Shown here: positions 35,945-46,404 of the stretch, in pieces
Layout of the letters: every line of letters begins with the position of its first letter
Position numbering within the stretch: position 1 is the stretch's first letter
From: Arthrobacter sp. MN05-02
GTDB lineage: Bacteria; Actinomycetota; Actinomycetes; Actinomycetales; Micrococcaceae
Reading direction: 5' to 3'
Length of the DNA stretch: 64,000 nt
Assembly (NCBI GenBank): GCA_004001285.1
Contig: AP018697.1
Location: forward strand, 2,418,001-2,482,000
Position numbers and translations under genes: made by a program
Notes under the pieces: model-generated
Told to the model about the DNA's origin: nothing
The model's database searches: none
The model's input: the letters and a program-made list of their open reading frames with translations, nothing else

Positions 35945-36544
35945 CTAGCGGCGCCGCTGCGGGCGCAGCACGACGGCGCCCAGAGTGACGGCGACGAGCG
36001 TCATCGCGAGCACGCCGAAGAGCCAGAGGTTGCCGGCGGCGGCGGTCCCCGGGGCGACCTCCGACGAGCCGGTGAGGATCAGCGTCTTCGACGACGTGGA
36101 CAGCAGGGCGACCACGCCGTAGGCGACCACTCCTGCCACCGCCGTCATCGCGACGCTCCGCGCCCAGAGCCCGCTCAGCAGGAAGAGGCTGCCGGCGAGC
36201 GCCAGTGCGGCCACCGCGCCCACGGGCAGCGCCGTACCGGCGACGAAGAGCACGTGCGCGTGCAGCAGCGTGCCGAACACCGCTGCAGTGATCCCGGCGA
36301 CGGCCGCCCCGACCACGGCCACGAGGCGGCGCGGCGCGGACGTCGCGGGGGCCGACGACCCGGGCCGGGCGCCAGGAGCAGCGGCCGCCCCCGTCGGTCG
36401 GTCGTCGCTCCTGTACCGTGCGGCGGCCGCCGCGTCCGGCACCGACAGGTCCGCCCGAGAGCTCCTGCCGGAATCCCCCGTCCCCGGGAACGCCGAACGC
36501 CGGCCCTCCCCTGCTGGGGAGGTACCGGCGTCGTCGTGTGCCAT
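35945..36544 (-). CDS. Hypothetical membrane protein with disordered N-terminus
   Basis: A 199-residue protein. The first ~70 residues are low-complexity (Ala, Gly, Ser, Arg). Four hydrophobic segments follow: LVAVVGAAVAGITAAVFGTL, ALPVGAVAALALAGSLFLLS, VAMTAVAGVVAYGVVALLS and LWLFGVLAMTLVAVTLGAVV. The function is unknown. It lies 13 nt downstream of typA on the same strand and is probably its operon partner. Confidence 0.65.
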   Translation of the reverse strand: MAHDDAGTSPAGEGRRSAFPGTGDSGRSSRADLSVPDAAAAARYRSDDRPTGAAAAPGARPGSSAPATSAPRRLVAVVGAAVAGITAAVFGTLLHAHVLFVAGTALPVGAVAALALAGSLFLLSGLWARSVAMTAVAGVVAYGVVALLSTSSKTLILTGSSEVAPGTAAAGNLWLFGVLAMTLVAVTLGAVVLRPQRRR

Positions 36545-36557
36545 GGTGCTGGTGGAG

Positions 36558-38477
36558 CTAGGCGCGGGCGCGTGAACGCGAGGCGCGCATGCGCTCGTTG
36601 GCGTCGAGGATGACCTTGCGGATACGGATGGATTCCGGCGTGACCTCGACGCACTCGTCCTCGCGGGCGAACTCGAGGAACTCCTCGAGCGTGAGGTTGC
36701 GCGGCGGGGTCAGGTTCTCGAAGGTGTCGGAGGAGGCTGCTCGCATGTTGGTGAGCTTCTTCTCCTTCGTGATGTTGACCTCCATGTCGTCGGCGCGGGA
36801 GTTCTCGCCGACGATCATGCCCTCGTACACCTCGGAGGTGGGCTGCACGAAGAAGGAGCCGCGCTCCTGCAGGTTGATCATCGCGAACGGGGTCACGACG
36901 CCGGCGCGGTCGGCGATCATCGATCCGTTGGTGCGGTACTCTCGATGTCACCGGCCCACGGCTCGTAGCCCTCGGAGATCGACGCCGCGATACCGGCACC
37001 GCGGGTGTCGGTCAGGAAGCGGGTGCGGAAGCCGATCAGGCCTCGCGCAGGGACGATGAACTCCATGCGGACCCACCCGGTGCCGTGGTTGGCCATGTTG
37101 GTCATGCGGCCCTTGCGGGCGGCCATGAGCTGGGTGACGCCGCCGAGGTACTCCTCGGGCACGTCGATGGTCATGTGCTCCATCGGCTCGTGGATCTTGC
37201 CGTCGATGGTCCTGGTGACCACCTGGGGCTTGCCGACCGTGAGCTCGAAGCCCTCGCGGCGCATCTGCTCCACGAGGATGGCCAGCGCGAGCTCGCCGCG
37301 GCCCTGGACCTCCCACGCGTCGGGACGCGCGGTGGGCAGGACGCGGAGCGACACGTTGCCGATGAGCTCCTTGTCGAGGCGGTCCTTGACCTGGCGGGCG
37401 GTGACCTTCGCGCCCTTGACCTTGCCGGCGAGCGGCGAGGTGTTGATACCGATGGTCACGGAGATCGCAGGGTCGTCGACGGTGATCAGCGGCAGCGGCT
37501 GGGGGTTGTCGACATCGGTGAGGGTCTCACCGATGGTGATGCCCCTCGATACCGGCGACGGCGACGATCTCGCCGGGTCCCGCGGAATCGGTGGGAACGC
37601 GGTCGAGCGCCTTGGTGGCGAGGAGCTCGGTGATCTTGACGGTCTTCAGCTCGCCGTTCTGGCGGGCCCAGGCCACCTGCTGGCCCTTGCGCAGCGTGCC
37701 GTTGAAGATCCGGAGCAGCGCGAGGCGGCCGAGGAACGGCGACGCGTCCAGGTTGGTGACGTGTGCCTGCAGGACACCCTCCGGGTTGTACCGCGGTGCC
37801 GGGATGTGCTCGATGATCGTCTGGAACAGGGGCTCCAGGTTGTCGTTGGTCGGCACCGTGCCGTCCGCGGGCTGCTCGAGCGATGCGGCGCCGGCGCGGG
37901 CCGCGGCGTAGACCACGGGTACGTTGAGGATCGAGTCGAGGTCGAGGTCGGGGACCTCGTCCGCGAGGTCGGACGCGAGGCCGAGGAGCAGGTCCATGGA
38001 CTCGCTGACGACCTCCTCGATGCGGGAGTCGGGGCGGTCGGTCTTGTTGACCAGCAGCACCACGGGGAGCTTGGCCGCGAGGGCCTTGCGGAGGACGAAG
38101 CGGGTCTGGGGCAGCGGGCCCTCGGACGCGTCGACGAGCAGGACGACGCCGTCGACCATGGACAGACCGCGCTCGACCTCGCCACCGAAGTCGGCGTGGC
38201 CCGGGGTGTCGATGACGTTGATGGTGATCGTCTCGCCCTTGGCGGACGGGCCGTCGTAGAACACCGTGGTGTTCTTCGCGAGGATGGTGATGCCCTTCTC
38301 GCGCTCGAGGTCGCCCGAGTCCATGACGCGGTCGGCGACGTCACCGTGCGCGGCGAACGAGTTGGTCTGCTTCAGCATGGCATCGACCAGGGTGGTTTTT
38401 CCGTGGTCAACGTGGGCCACGATGGCTACGTTGCGGAGATCGCTGCGGACAGCGGTGTTGCCTGTGGTTTCAGACAT
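36558..38477 (-). CDS. typA: Ribosome-associated GTPase TypA/BipA (two apparent frameshifts)
   Basis: It is a translational GTPase that binds 70S ribosomes under stress and low temperature. From ATG 38477 the product has G1 AHVDHGKTT, G2 GITI, G3 DTPGHADFGGEVERGL and G4 NKTD. The frame breaks first at CCCC 37542-37545 (one base too many; removal gives IEGITIGETLTDVD) and again at CTCTC 36939-36943 (one dinucleotide too many; removal gives WAGDIEYRTNGSMIADRAG). The three pieces together give the normal ~639-residue protein, with the EF-G-like domains and the C-terminal domain ending MRASRSRARA. Two errors in one essential-type gene point to sequence quality. Confidence 0.9.
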
Positions 38478-38693
38478 GCGTGAGGACTCAATTCAGTATC
38501 AACTGCGGGGAAAGTGACGGCGGCTGCAGTGCGCGCCCTCCACCCAGTCTAGGCGAGAGGTAAAAACAGACCTAATGCGCCCTGTCAATCAGCGTCCGGA
38601 TTCGCTGTGGGCGCACAGCGGCGGCGGCCCCCGGGAGGGGAACCGCCGCCGTCGCCCCGCGTTCGGCGCAGTATGCGCCGTCGTAGAAAGCCG

Positions 38694-40406
38694 CTATGCG
38701 ACCTCGGGAGGCAGCACGAGTCCGGCGCCGGGGATCGCCGCGAGCAGCGCCTGCGTGTACGCGGTCTTCGGGTTGTCGAACACCTCGTCCGTGGTCCCCT
38801 GCTCCACGAGCCTGCCCTTCTCCATGACGGCCACGGAGTCGGCGATCTGCCGGACCACCGCGAGGTCGTGGGTGATGAAGAGGTAGCTCAGGCCGAGCTC
38901 GGACTGCAGGTCGGCGAGCAGGTTCAGGATCTGCGCCTGCACCAGCACGTCGAGCGCCGAGACGGCCTCGTCGCAGATCACGACCTCCGGGTCCAGGGCC
39001 AGGGCGCGGGCGATCGCCACGCGCTGGCGCTGGCCGCCGGACAGCTCGTTGGGGAAGCGCTGCATCATCGCGGACGGCAGTGCCACCTGGTCGAGCAGCT
39101 CGCGCACCTTCTTCTCCCGGCTCTTCGCGTCGCCCACCCCGTGGACACGGAGCGGCTCCTCGATGGTCCGGTAGATGTTGTACATCGGATCGAGTGAACC
39201 GTAGGGGTCCTGGAAGATCGGCTGCACGCGGCGGCGGAAGTCGAACATCTCCTTGCGGCCGAGCGTGGTGATGTCCACGCCGTCGAAGCGGATGCTGCCC
39301 GACGTCGCCCCTTCCAGTCCGAGGACCATCTTCGCGACGGTCGACTTGCCCGAGCCCGACTCGCCGACGACGGCGGTCGTGGTGCCGCGGGCGATCGAGA
39401 AGGACACCTTGTCCACCGCGGTGAAGTCCGTGGACTTGCCCCAGCTCCCGCGGATCTTGAAGACCTTGGTCAGGTCCTCGACCTCGATCACCGTGTCCGG
39501 CGAAGCACTCTTCGCTGCAGCCGGCGCGAGCAGGTCCTCCGTCTCGATGCCGGCCCGCTTCGCCGACGCGATGCGGCGCGACGCGATCGACGGCGCGGAC
39601 GCCACGAGCTTCTGCGTGTACGGGTGGCGCGGGTTGGTCAGCAGTTCGAGGGCGGGTCCTGCCTCGACGACCTGCCCCTTGTACATGACGATCACCTTGT
39701 GCGCGCGCTCGGCCGCGAGGCCGAGGTCGTGCGTGATGAGCAGCACGGCGGTACCGAGCTCCTCCGTCATGGTGTCCAGGTGGTCGAGGATCTGCCGCTG
39801 CACGGTGACGTCCAGGGCCGATGTCGGCTCGTCGGCGATGAGCAGCCGAGGACGGCAGGACAGGCCGATGGCGATGAGGGCACGCTGGCGCATGCCGCCC
39901 GAGAACTCGTGGGGGTACTGGTTCGCACGCGACTCGGCGTCGGGCAGGCCCGCCTCCGAGAGCACCTTCGCCACGTCCTGCGGGCCGCTCGGCAGGCCGT
40001 TGGCCTTCAGCGTCTCCCTGACCTGGAAGCCGATCTTCCACACCGGGTTCAGGTTGGACATGGGGTCCTGCGGCACCATGCCGATGGACGACCCCCGGAG
40101 CTCGATGATGCGCTTCTCCGACGCGGAGGTGATGTCCTCCCCGTCGAAGATGATGCTGCCGTTCGAGACGCGGCCGTTGGCGGGCAGGAGGCCGATGGCG
40201 GCGAGCGCCGTCGTCGACTTGCCGGAGCCCGACTCCCCCACGATCGCGACGGTCTCGCCGGGCATCACGGTCAGGTGCGCGTTGCGCACCGCCGGGACGT
40301 CCCCGTTCGACGTCGAGAAGGTGATGGCGAGGTCGCGGAGTTCGAGCAGCGGCTGCGGCATGCCCGAGGGCGATGCGCCCGTTGCGGTGCTGGTGCTGTG
40401 GCTCAT
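38694..40406 (-). CDS. Peptide/nickel ABC transporter, fused DppD-DppF-type ATPase (system 1)
   Basis: A 570-residue protein with two complete ABC ATPase modules in tandem. Module 1: Walker A GESGSGKST, signature EFSGGMRQRALIAIGL, Walker [13 protein letters not shown]. Module 2: [36 protein letters not shown]. Note the second module has VICDEAVSALD rather than DEPTSALD. It powers uptake of oligopeptides or similar solutes. Its ATG overlaps the dppC stop by four bases, and it is the last gene of a four-gene operon (lipoprotein, two permeases, ATPase). Confidence 0.9.
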   Translation of the reverse strand: MSHSTSTATGASPSGMPQPLLELRDLAITFSTSNGDVPAVRNAHLTVMPGETVAIVGESGSGKSTTALAAIGLLPANGRVSNGSIIFDGEDITSASEKRIIELRGSSIGMVPQDPMSNLNPVWKIGFQVRETLKANGLPSGPQDVAKVLSEAGLPDAESRANQYPHEFSGGMRQRALIAIGLSCRPRLLIADEPTSALDVTVQRQILDHLDTMTEELGTAVLLITHDLGLAAERAHKVIVMYKGQVVEAGPALELLTNPRHPYTQKLVASAPSIASRRIASAKRAGIETEDLLAPAAAKSASPDTVIEVEDLTKVFKIRGSWGKSTDFTAVDKVSFSIARGTTTAVVGESGSGKSTVAKMVLGLEGATSGSIRFDGVDITTLGRKEMFDFRRRVQPIFQDPYGSLDPMYNIYRTIEEPLRVHGVGDAKSREKKVRELLDQVALPSAMMQRFPNELSGGQRQRVAIARALALDPEVVICDEAVSALDVLVQAQILNLLADLQSELGLSYLFITHDLAVVRQIADSVAVMEKGRLVEQGTTDEVFDNPKTAYTQALLAAIPGAGLVLPPEVA

Positions 40407-41425
40407 CGTTTGCGTGCCTTCGGATCGAGAGCGTCACGCAGGGCGTCGCCCAGCATGATGAAGCTCAGAACGGTGATCGACAGCGCGAGGCCCGGCCAGA
40501 AGATGGCCATGGGGTTGCTGCGCAGCGACGGCTTCGCGGAGAAGATGTCGTTCCCCCACGACATGACGTCCGGCGGCAGTCCGATGCCGAGGAACGACAG
40601 CGTCGATTCCGCCACGATGAACGTGCCCAGGGAGATCGTCGCGATGACGATCACCGGTGCGAGCGCGTTCGGGATGACGTGCTTGACGAGTGAGCCCAGC
40701 GGCGAGACGCCGAGGGACCGGGCGGCCGTCACGAAGTCCGCATTGCGCACCTCGATGACCGCAGCCCGCGTGATGCGCGCGATCTGCGGCCAGCCGAACG
40801 CCACGAGGATGACCACCAGCGTCCACACGTTGCGGTTCTGCTGGAAGACGGGGAGCTGCACCACGACGATCGCGCCGAGGATGAGCGGCAGGGCGAAGAA
40901 GATGTCGCCCACGCGGGCGAGGACCGCGTCCACCCAGCCGCCGAAGAAGCCGGCCAGCGCACCGATCAGCCCTCCGATGAGGACCACGCCGAGCGTGGCG
41001 AACAGGCCCACGGTGAGGGAGGACTGCGTGCCGTAGACGACACGGGAGAGGATGTCGCAGCCCTGCACGGTGAAGCCCAGCGGGTGGCCGGGGGCCGGTC
41101 CGCCGTCGGAGTTCTCGAGTAGGCAGTTCTCGTTCGGCGGCTCGTTGGTGAAGATCCCGGGGAACAGCGCCACGAAGACCACCGCGAGGATCAGGACGGC
41201 GCTGATGAGGAACAGCGGCTGCTTGCGCAGGCTGCGCCACGCCTCGCCCCACAGGCTGCGGGGCGCGACGTCGGAGACCGCGCTGTCGGTGGCCCGCACC
41301 GGTGTCTCGTCGGGATCCGCCACGAAGTGCTCGATCGGGTAGGCGGACTTCTTGGTGCGTGCCACGGGGGTGGGCGCCCCGGCGGGACCTTGCGTCCCGA
41401 GGGAGGTGGGTGTTGGTTCAGGCAT
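40403..41425 (-). CDS. Peptide/nickel ABC transporter permease, DppC-type (system 1)
   Basis: A 340-residue permease. An N-terminal cytoplasmic ~65 residues precedes helix KQPLFLISAVLILAVVFVAL, then the extracellular part with PGHPLGFTVQGCDILSRVVYG and five further helices. The EAA loop is VTAARSLGVSPLGSLVKHVI and the end is MLGDALRDALDPKARK, typical of DppC. It overlaps dppB by 8 nt and the ATPase by 4, so the products are made together. Confidence 0.9.
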   Translation of the reverse strand: MPEPTPTSLGTQGPAGAPTPVARTKKSAYPIEHFVADPDETPVRATDSAVSDVAPRSLWGEAWRSLRKQPLFLISAVLILAVVFVALFPGIFTNEPPNENCLLENSDGGPAPGHPLGFTVQGCDILSRVVYGTQSSLTVGLFATLGVVLIGGLIGALAGFFGGWVDAVLARVGDIFFALPLILGAIVVVQLPVFQQNRNVWTLVVILVAFGWPQIARITRAAVIEVRNADFVTAARSLGVSPLGSLVKHVIPNALAPVIVIATISLGTFIVAESTLSFLGIGLPPDVMSWGNDIFSAKPSLRSNPMAIFWPGLALSITVLSFIMLGDALRDALDPKARKR

Positions 41426-42344
41426 ATCGAATCCTTGGGTCCAGCCACGCGTACAGGAGATCCACCAGCAGGTTCGCGAGGCAGAAGATGAGGATCAGGA
41501 ACGTGACGATCGAGACGACCATCGGTCCGTCACCGTTCAGCACGGCACGGTAGAGGGTGTTGCCGACCCCGTTGACGTTGAAGATCCCTTCGGTGACGAT
41601 CGCGCCGCCCATGAGGGCGCCGAGGTCGGCTCCGAGGAAGGTCACCACGGGGATCAGCGAGTTGCGGAGGACGTGCACGACGACGACGCGCCGGCGGCTG
41701 AGGCCCTTGGCCGTGGCCGTCCGGACGTAGTCCGCGTTCACGTTCTCGATGATGCTGGTGCGGGTCAGGCGCAGGACGTACGCGAAGGACACCAGGCCGA
41801 GGACCACCGCCGGAAGCAGGAGCTCCGAGATGGTGGCGTCGCCGCTGACCGTCGGGTTGGTCCATTGGAGCTTGACCCCGATGAGGAACTGCATCAGGAA
41901 GCCGAGCACGAAGATGGGCACGGCGATGACGATCAGGGACAGGACGAGGACGGAGGAGTCGAACAGCTTGCCCTTGCGCAGGCCGGCGATGAGGCCGAAG
42001 ACGATGCCGAAGACCGCTTCGATGACGAGGGCCATGACGGCGAGTTTCGCCGTGGTCGGGAAGACCTCGGCGATGATGGTGGCGATCGGTCGGCCCGAGA
42101 AGTTGGTGCCGAGGTCGAACGTCAGCACGCCCTTGAGGTACAGCAGGTACTGGATCCAGAAGGGCTGGTCGAGGTTGTACTGCTCGCGCAGGCCGGCGAC
42201 GACGGCCGGGGTGCAGCCGCGCTCGCCGCAGATGGCGGCGGTGGCGTCGCCGGGAAGGCTGAAGACGAGGAAGTACACCAGCAGGGTGGCGCCGAGGAAG
42301 ACCGGGATCAGCTGCAGGAAGCGTCGGACGATGTACCAGACCAT
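41418..42344 (-). CDS. Peptide/nickel ABC transporter permease, DppB-type (system 1)
   Basis: A 308-residue permease starting MVWYIVRRFLQLIPVFLGAT, with six transmembrane segments. It has the FDLGTNFSGRPIATIIAEVF motif and the EAA loop VRTATAKGLSRRRVVVVHVL, ending LLYAWLDPRIRYA. It is translated after the lipoprotein gene and overlaps dppC. The substrate is not predictable from the permease. Confidence 0.9.
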   Translation of the reverse strand: MVWYIVRRFLQLIPVFLGATLLVYFLVFSLPGDATAAICGERGCTPAVVAGLREQYNLDQPFWIQYLLYLKGVLTFDLGTNFSGRPIATIIAEVFPTTAKLAVMALVIEAVFGIVFGLIAGLRKGKLFDSSVLVLSLIVIAVPIFVLGFLMQFLIGVKLQWTNPTVSGDATISELLLPAVVLGLVSFAYVLRLTRTSIIENVNADYVRTATAKGLSRRRVVVVHVLRNSLIPVVTFLGADLGALMGGAIVTEGIFNVNGVGNTLYRAVLNGDGPMVVSIVTFLILIFCLANLLVDLLYAWLDPRIRYA

Positions 42345-42435
42345 CAGTGCGCACCTCCCGGTGCGGCATGCGTCCCGACGGGGCGCAGGTGGGGGTAGCT
42401 CATGAGGTGGGAAACCTTTTCGTTGGCACGGAAAA

Positions 42436-42463
42436 GGGGCCTGCCCTGTGCCGGGCAGGCCCC
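42436..42463 (-). terminator. Hairpin between lipoprotein gene and permeases (system 1)
   Basis: GGGGCCTGCCC (42436-42446) pairs with GGGCAGGCCCC (42453-42463) over a 6-nt loop. On the minus strand it is followed by CTTTTCC. This is a good partial terminator that would lower permease expression compared with the binding protein. Confidence 0.75.
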
Positions 42464-42477
42464 GAGACCGCTACGGG

Positions 42478-44115
42478 TTACTTGCCGGTGATGGCGTAGT
42501 AGAGCGGAACACCGTTCCAGCCGAACTCGACGTTGTCCACGTTGTTGCTCCAGCCGCCCTGGGCGACCTGGTACCACAGCGGGATGGCCGGGAGGTCCTC
42601 GAGGAGCTGCTCCTGGGCCGTGTTCATGGCCTCGTTGCCCTCCTCGACGGAGCTGGCGGCGAGGCCGTCGGTCAGCTGCTGATCGAACTCGGGGTTGCTG
42701 TACCGGGCGTCGTTGGACCCTGCGCCGGTGGCGTAGATGGGTCCGAGGAAGTTGTACAGCGACGGGTAGTCGGCCTGCCAGCCGGCACGCAGGGCACCCG
42801 AGAGGGTTTCCTCCGTGGCTTCGGTCCGGGCTTCCTTGAACGTCGCGTACGGCTTGCCCGCGACCTCGATGCCGAGATTGTTCTTGATGTTGTTCACCAC
42901 GGCCTCGACCCACGTCTTGTGGTCACCCTTGTCGGCGTTGTAGCCGATGGTCAGGGGCTGCGACTCGTCGTAGGGTGCGATCTCCTCGGCGTCGGCCCAG
43001 AGCTGCTTGGCCTTCTCCGGGTCGTACTCGAGGTTCTCGCTGCCCGGCAGGTCCTCGCTGTAGCCGTCGAGGACGGGTGCGGTGAAGTCCTTCGCGGGCG
43101 TGCGGCCGTTGTTGAAGATCACGGAGGTGATCTCGTCGCGGTTGATCGCCATCGAGAGCGCCTGGCGGCGGAGCTTGCCGGCCTCGCCGTCCCAGTTCGG
43201 GAGGTAGTACGGGATGGCGATGGTCTGGTTGCCCGCGTACGGCGACTCGATCGAACGCTCACCGAGGTCGTTCTTGAAGTTCTTGATGTCGCTCGTCGGG
43301 ATCGTCTTCAGGACGTCCAGGTTGTCCGAGATCAGGTCCTGGTAGGCCGTGGTGTCGTTCTGGTAGATCTTGAACGTCACACCGGCGTTCTGGGCGGCCT
43401 GGGGGCCCTCGTACTCGTCGTTCGGCACGAGTTCGATCTGCTGGTTGTGCTGCCAGGCACCCTCGGACGCGAACTTGTAGGGCCCGTTGCCGATCGGGTT
43501 CTCGCCGAAGGCGGCGGGATCCTCGAGGGCGGCGGCCGGCAGCGGGAAGAACGCGCTGTAGCCGAGGCGCAGCGGCCAGTCGGACTCGGGCTGGGCCAGC
43601 TTGACCGTGAACGTCCGGTCGTCGACGACGGTGAGGCCGCTCATGGTCTCCACGGTGGAGCCCTCGGCACTGGCCTCGTCATAGCCTTCGATGCTCTCGA
43701 AGAAGTAGCTCGAGAGCTGGGCGTTCTTCGCTGCGGCACCGTAGTTCCAGGCGTCCACGAAGGAGCTCGCGGTGACGGGGTCACCGTTGGTGAAGGTCTT
43801 GCCTTCCTTGAGCGTGATCGTGTAGTTCTGGGCGTCCTCGGTCTCGATGGACTCCGCCATCTCGTTCTGGGGCTTGCCGTCCGCGTCGTAGCTGACGAGG
43901 CCCGCGAAGATGAGGTCGAGGATCGCTCCGCCGCCCACCTCGTTGGTGCTGGTGGGGATCAGCGGGTTCTGGGGCTCGGAGCCGTCCACCACGATGACGG
44001 CGTCGGTGGTGCCGCCTCCCGTGCTGGATTCAGTGCTTCCGCCGCCGCATGCACTCAGCGACAGGACGGCGATGGCCGCGACGCTGAGCATTCTGGAAGT
44101 GCGCGTGAAACGCAT
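42478..44115 (-). CDS. Peptide ABC transporter solute-binding lipoprotein (SBP family 5, system 1)
   Basis: A 545-residue extracellular lipoprotein. The signal MRFTRTSRMLSVAAIAVLSL ends at lipobox LSAC. The mature part has the family-5 pattern with AESIETEDAQNYTITLKEGK, FTNGDPVTASSFVDAWNYGA and RRQALSMAINRDEI. The ATG at 44115 follows TAGGAGGCGGA. It leads system 1 and is separated from the permeases by a hairpin. The signal-peptide region is close to that of the second system's lipoprotein (49837-51633), as is the ribosome site. Confidence 0.9.
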   Translation of the reverse strand: MRFTRTSRMLSVAAIAVLSLSACGGGSTESSTGGGTTDAVIVVDGSEPQNPLIPTSTNEVGGGAILDLIFAGLVSYDADGKPQNEMAESIETEDAQNYTITLKEGKTFTNGDPVTASSFVDAWNYGAAAKNAQLSSYFFESIEGYDEASAEGSTVETMSGLTVVDDRTFTVKLAQPESDWPLRLGYSAFFPLPAAALEDPAAFGENPIGNGPYKFASEGAWQHNQQIELVPNDEYEGPQAAQNAGVTFKIYQNDTTAYQDLISDNLDVLKTIPTSDIKNFKNDLGERSIESPYAGNQTIAIPYYLPNWDGEAGKLRRQALSMAINRDEITSVIFNNGRTPAKDFTAPVLDGYSEDLPGSENLEYDPEKAKQLWADAEEIAPYDESQPLTIGYNADKGDHKTWVEAVVNNIKNNLGIEVAGKPYATFKEARTEATEETLSGALRAGWQADYPSLYNFLGPIYATGAGSNDARYSNPEFDQQLTDGLAASSVEEGNEAMNTAQEQLLEDLPAIPLWYQVAQGGWSNNVDNVEFGWNGVPLYYAITGK

Positions 44116-44485
44116 TCCGCCTCCTAGGTATTGGGTCGTTCCGGCGTTGATGTGGCCGGGATAGTGGCTCTGCAGAGAGCGAGAGCCAACTCACACCGGA
44201 AGATTCTATGCCCGTTCAGTTGCTTCTCTGAACATCCGGGGAGGAAGGGCTCCCAGCGTCCTTTCAGCTTCGGCTCCCCGGGCGCATTTCCGCAGGCCAG
44301 CGCGGGCTGTTCGGCCGGATCACACTTTCATAACGGGAGCGCAGCAGGGCACCCCAGCACAGTACGGGCGGACGGACGGCACACGGGATTCTCGCGACAC
44401 CGGTCACGGCAGGGCACGCACGGGACCCACGGAAGAGCCCGCCCTGCCGGCAGGCAGGACGGGCGTCATCGCTGGTGCGGGACGA
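44116..44485. other. Intergenic region between the two peptide transporters
   Basis: 370 nt without a gene. It holds TAGAAT on the minus strand (44203-44208) as a possible -10 box for the system-1 lipoprotein, and a hairpin at 44437-44464 downstream of the system-2 ATPase. I see no small reading frame worth calling. Confidence 0.5.
44437..44464 (-). terminator. Terminator after the system-2 ATPase gene
   Basis: GCCCGCCCTGCC (44437-44448) pairs with GGCAGGACGGGC (44453-44464) with one internal mismatch and a GGCA loop. It lies 22 nt downstream of the minus-strand ATPase stop. Confidence 0.65.
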
Positions 44486-46315
44486 TCAGTCGGTCGATGC
44501 CAGGAGCTTCGCCCGCAGTTCACGGCGCTCGCGCTGCTTCGCCGGATCGGGCAGCGGAACGGCTGCCAGCAGGCGCTGGGTGTACGGGTCCTGCGGGCTG
44601 CGGAGGATCTGGTCACGGGTGCCCTGCTCCACGATCCGGCCGCGCTTCATCACGCAGATGTAGTCCGCGAGCACATCGACGACGGCGAGGTCGTGGGTGA
44701 CGAACAGGCAGGCGAAGCCGAGCTCGCGCTGCAGGTTCTGGAAGAGCTCGAGGACCTTGGCCTGCACGGACACGTCCAGGGCCGACGTCGGTTCGTCCGC
44801 GACCATCAGCTTCGGCTTCAGCGACAGCGCCCGCGCGATGCCCACGCGCTGCTTCTGGCCGCCGGAGAGCTCGTGGGGATAGCGGTTGCGGTAGGAACGC
44901 GGCAGTTCCACCTGGTCGAGCAGCGTCTCGATGCGTTTCTGCAGCTCACCACCCTTGGCCTCACCCGCGAGGAACATCGGCTCGCCGATGCTCTCACCGA
45001 TCGGCAGCCGGGGATTCAGCGACGACGAGGGGTCCTGGAACACCATCCCGACATGGCGCCGTACCGCCACGAGCTCCCTGGACGTGGGCCGAAGACCCGA
45101 GATGTCGGTGCCCACGACCTTCAGCGACCCGCCGGCCACGGGCAGCAGGCCGACGGCGGCCCGGCCGATGGTGGTCTTGCCGGAGCCCGATTCGCCGACG
45201 AGCCCGATGACCTGCCCGGGGTAGACGGTGAGGTTCGCGCCTTCCACCGCCCGGAAGGCCGGAACCCGACCCTGCTTCGGGTACTCGATCGCGACATCGA
45301 CGAGCTCGAGCACCGGCTCGGCGGCGGGACGGACCACCTCGTCCTCCGCCGCGAGGTGGGCGAGGACCTCCTGCTCACGCCGTTCCAGCTCGTCGTGATC
45401 GATCGTCTGCAACTCGGTGTGCGTTGCCGCCGCCAGTGCCGCGGTGATGTCGACGTCGTCGTCCCCGTCCCCCTGCCCGAGGTGGGGCACGGCGGCGAGC
45501 AGGGCCTTCGTGTACTCGTGCTGCGGAGCGTTGAAGATCTGCTCCGCCGTGCCGGTCTCCACGATGCGTCCCTTGCGCATCACGGCGATCCTGTCGGCGA
45601 GGTCCGCCACCACGCCCATGTCGTGCGTGATCAGCACGATCGCGCTGTTGAGCTGGTTCCGCAGGTTGCGCATGAGGTCGAGGATCTCGGCCTGGACGGT
45701 GACGTCGAGGGCCGTGGTCGGCTCGTCGGCGATCAGGAGCTTGGGATCGCAGGACAGCGACTGGGCGATCATCGCGCGCTGGCGCTGGCCGCCGGACAGC
45801 TGGTGCGGGTAGGAGCGGAACGCCTTGTCGGGATCCGGCAGCTCGACCATCTGCAGCAGGCGCAATGCACGCTGTCTCGCCTCGTCCGGGGAGATCTCGT
45901 TGTGCAGGCGCAGCGTCTCGACGATCTGGAACCCGACGGTGTACACGGGGTTCAGGGCCGTCATGGGCTCCTGGAAGATGACCGCGACGTCGTTGCCGCG
46001 GATCTGCCGCAGCTTCGCCGGCGGCATCGTCAGCACGGACTTGCCGTTGAGCAGCACCTCCCCCGTGACCCGGCTGTTGGAGGGCAGCAACCCGAGCAGC
46101 GACATGGAGCTGGCACTCTTGCCCGAACCGGACTCCCCGACGATCGCCAGCACCTCGCCGGCATTCACCTCGTAGTTGAGGTCGATCGCCGCCGGGACCC
46201 ACTTCTTGTCCACGCCGAAGTCGACACTGAGGTTGCGGACCTCGAGCACGGGCCCCCGGGACGCGTCGCGGTCCGCACCGGTGTCGCCGGGGCCGCCGAT
46301 TACCTGGGTACTCAT
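44486..46315 (-). CDS. Peptide/nickel ABC transporter, fused DppD-DppF-type ATPase (system 2)
   Basis: A 609-residue protein with two ABC modules. Module 1: GESGSGKSASSMSLLGLLPS, LSGGQRQRAMIAQSL, LLIADEPTTALD. Module 2: [48 protein letters not shown]. The start is ATG 46315 behind GGAG; the extra upstream codons of the open frame are not used. It serves the permeases encoded at 47040-49606, from which it is separated by a plus-strand PH-domain gene. It therefore needs its own promoter or transcription through that antisense gene. Confidence 0.9.
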   Translation of the reverse strand: MSTQVIGGPGDTGADRDASRGPVLEVRNLSVDFGVDKKWVPAAIDLNYEVNAGEVLAIVGESGSGKSASSMSLLGLLPSNSRVTGEVLLNGKSVLTMPPAKLRQIRGNDVAVIFQEPMTALNPVYTVGFQIVETLRLHNEISPDEARQRALRLLQMVELPDPDKAFRSYPHQLSGGQRQRAMIAQSLSCDPKLLIADEPTTALDVTVQAEILDLMRNLRNQLNSAIVLITHDMGVVADLADRIAVMRKGRIVETGTAEQIFNAPQHEYTKALLAAVPHLGQGDGDDDVDITAALAAATHTELQTIDHDELERREQEVLAHLAAEDEVVRPAAEPVLELVDVAIEYPKQGRVPAFRAVEGANLTVYPGQVIGLVGESGSGKTTIGRAAVGLLPVAGGSLKVVGTDISGLRPTSRELVAVRRHVGMVFQDPSSSLNPRLPIGESIGEPMFLAGEAKGGELQKRIETLLDQVELPRSYRNRYPHELSGGQKQRVGIARALSLKPKLMVADEPTSALDVSVQAKVLELFQNLQRELGFACLFVTHDLAVVDVLADYICVMKRGRIVEQGTRDQILRSPQDPYTQRLLAAVPLPDPAKQRERRELRAKLLASTD

Positions 46316-46404
46316 GAGGGGATCTCCTTCGTGACGGAGGCACCGTGTGGGCACGGGGCATCCTGGATTGCCGCGGGCGGCTGCGGTGCTGGGACTATTG
46401 AGCC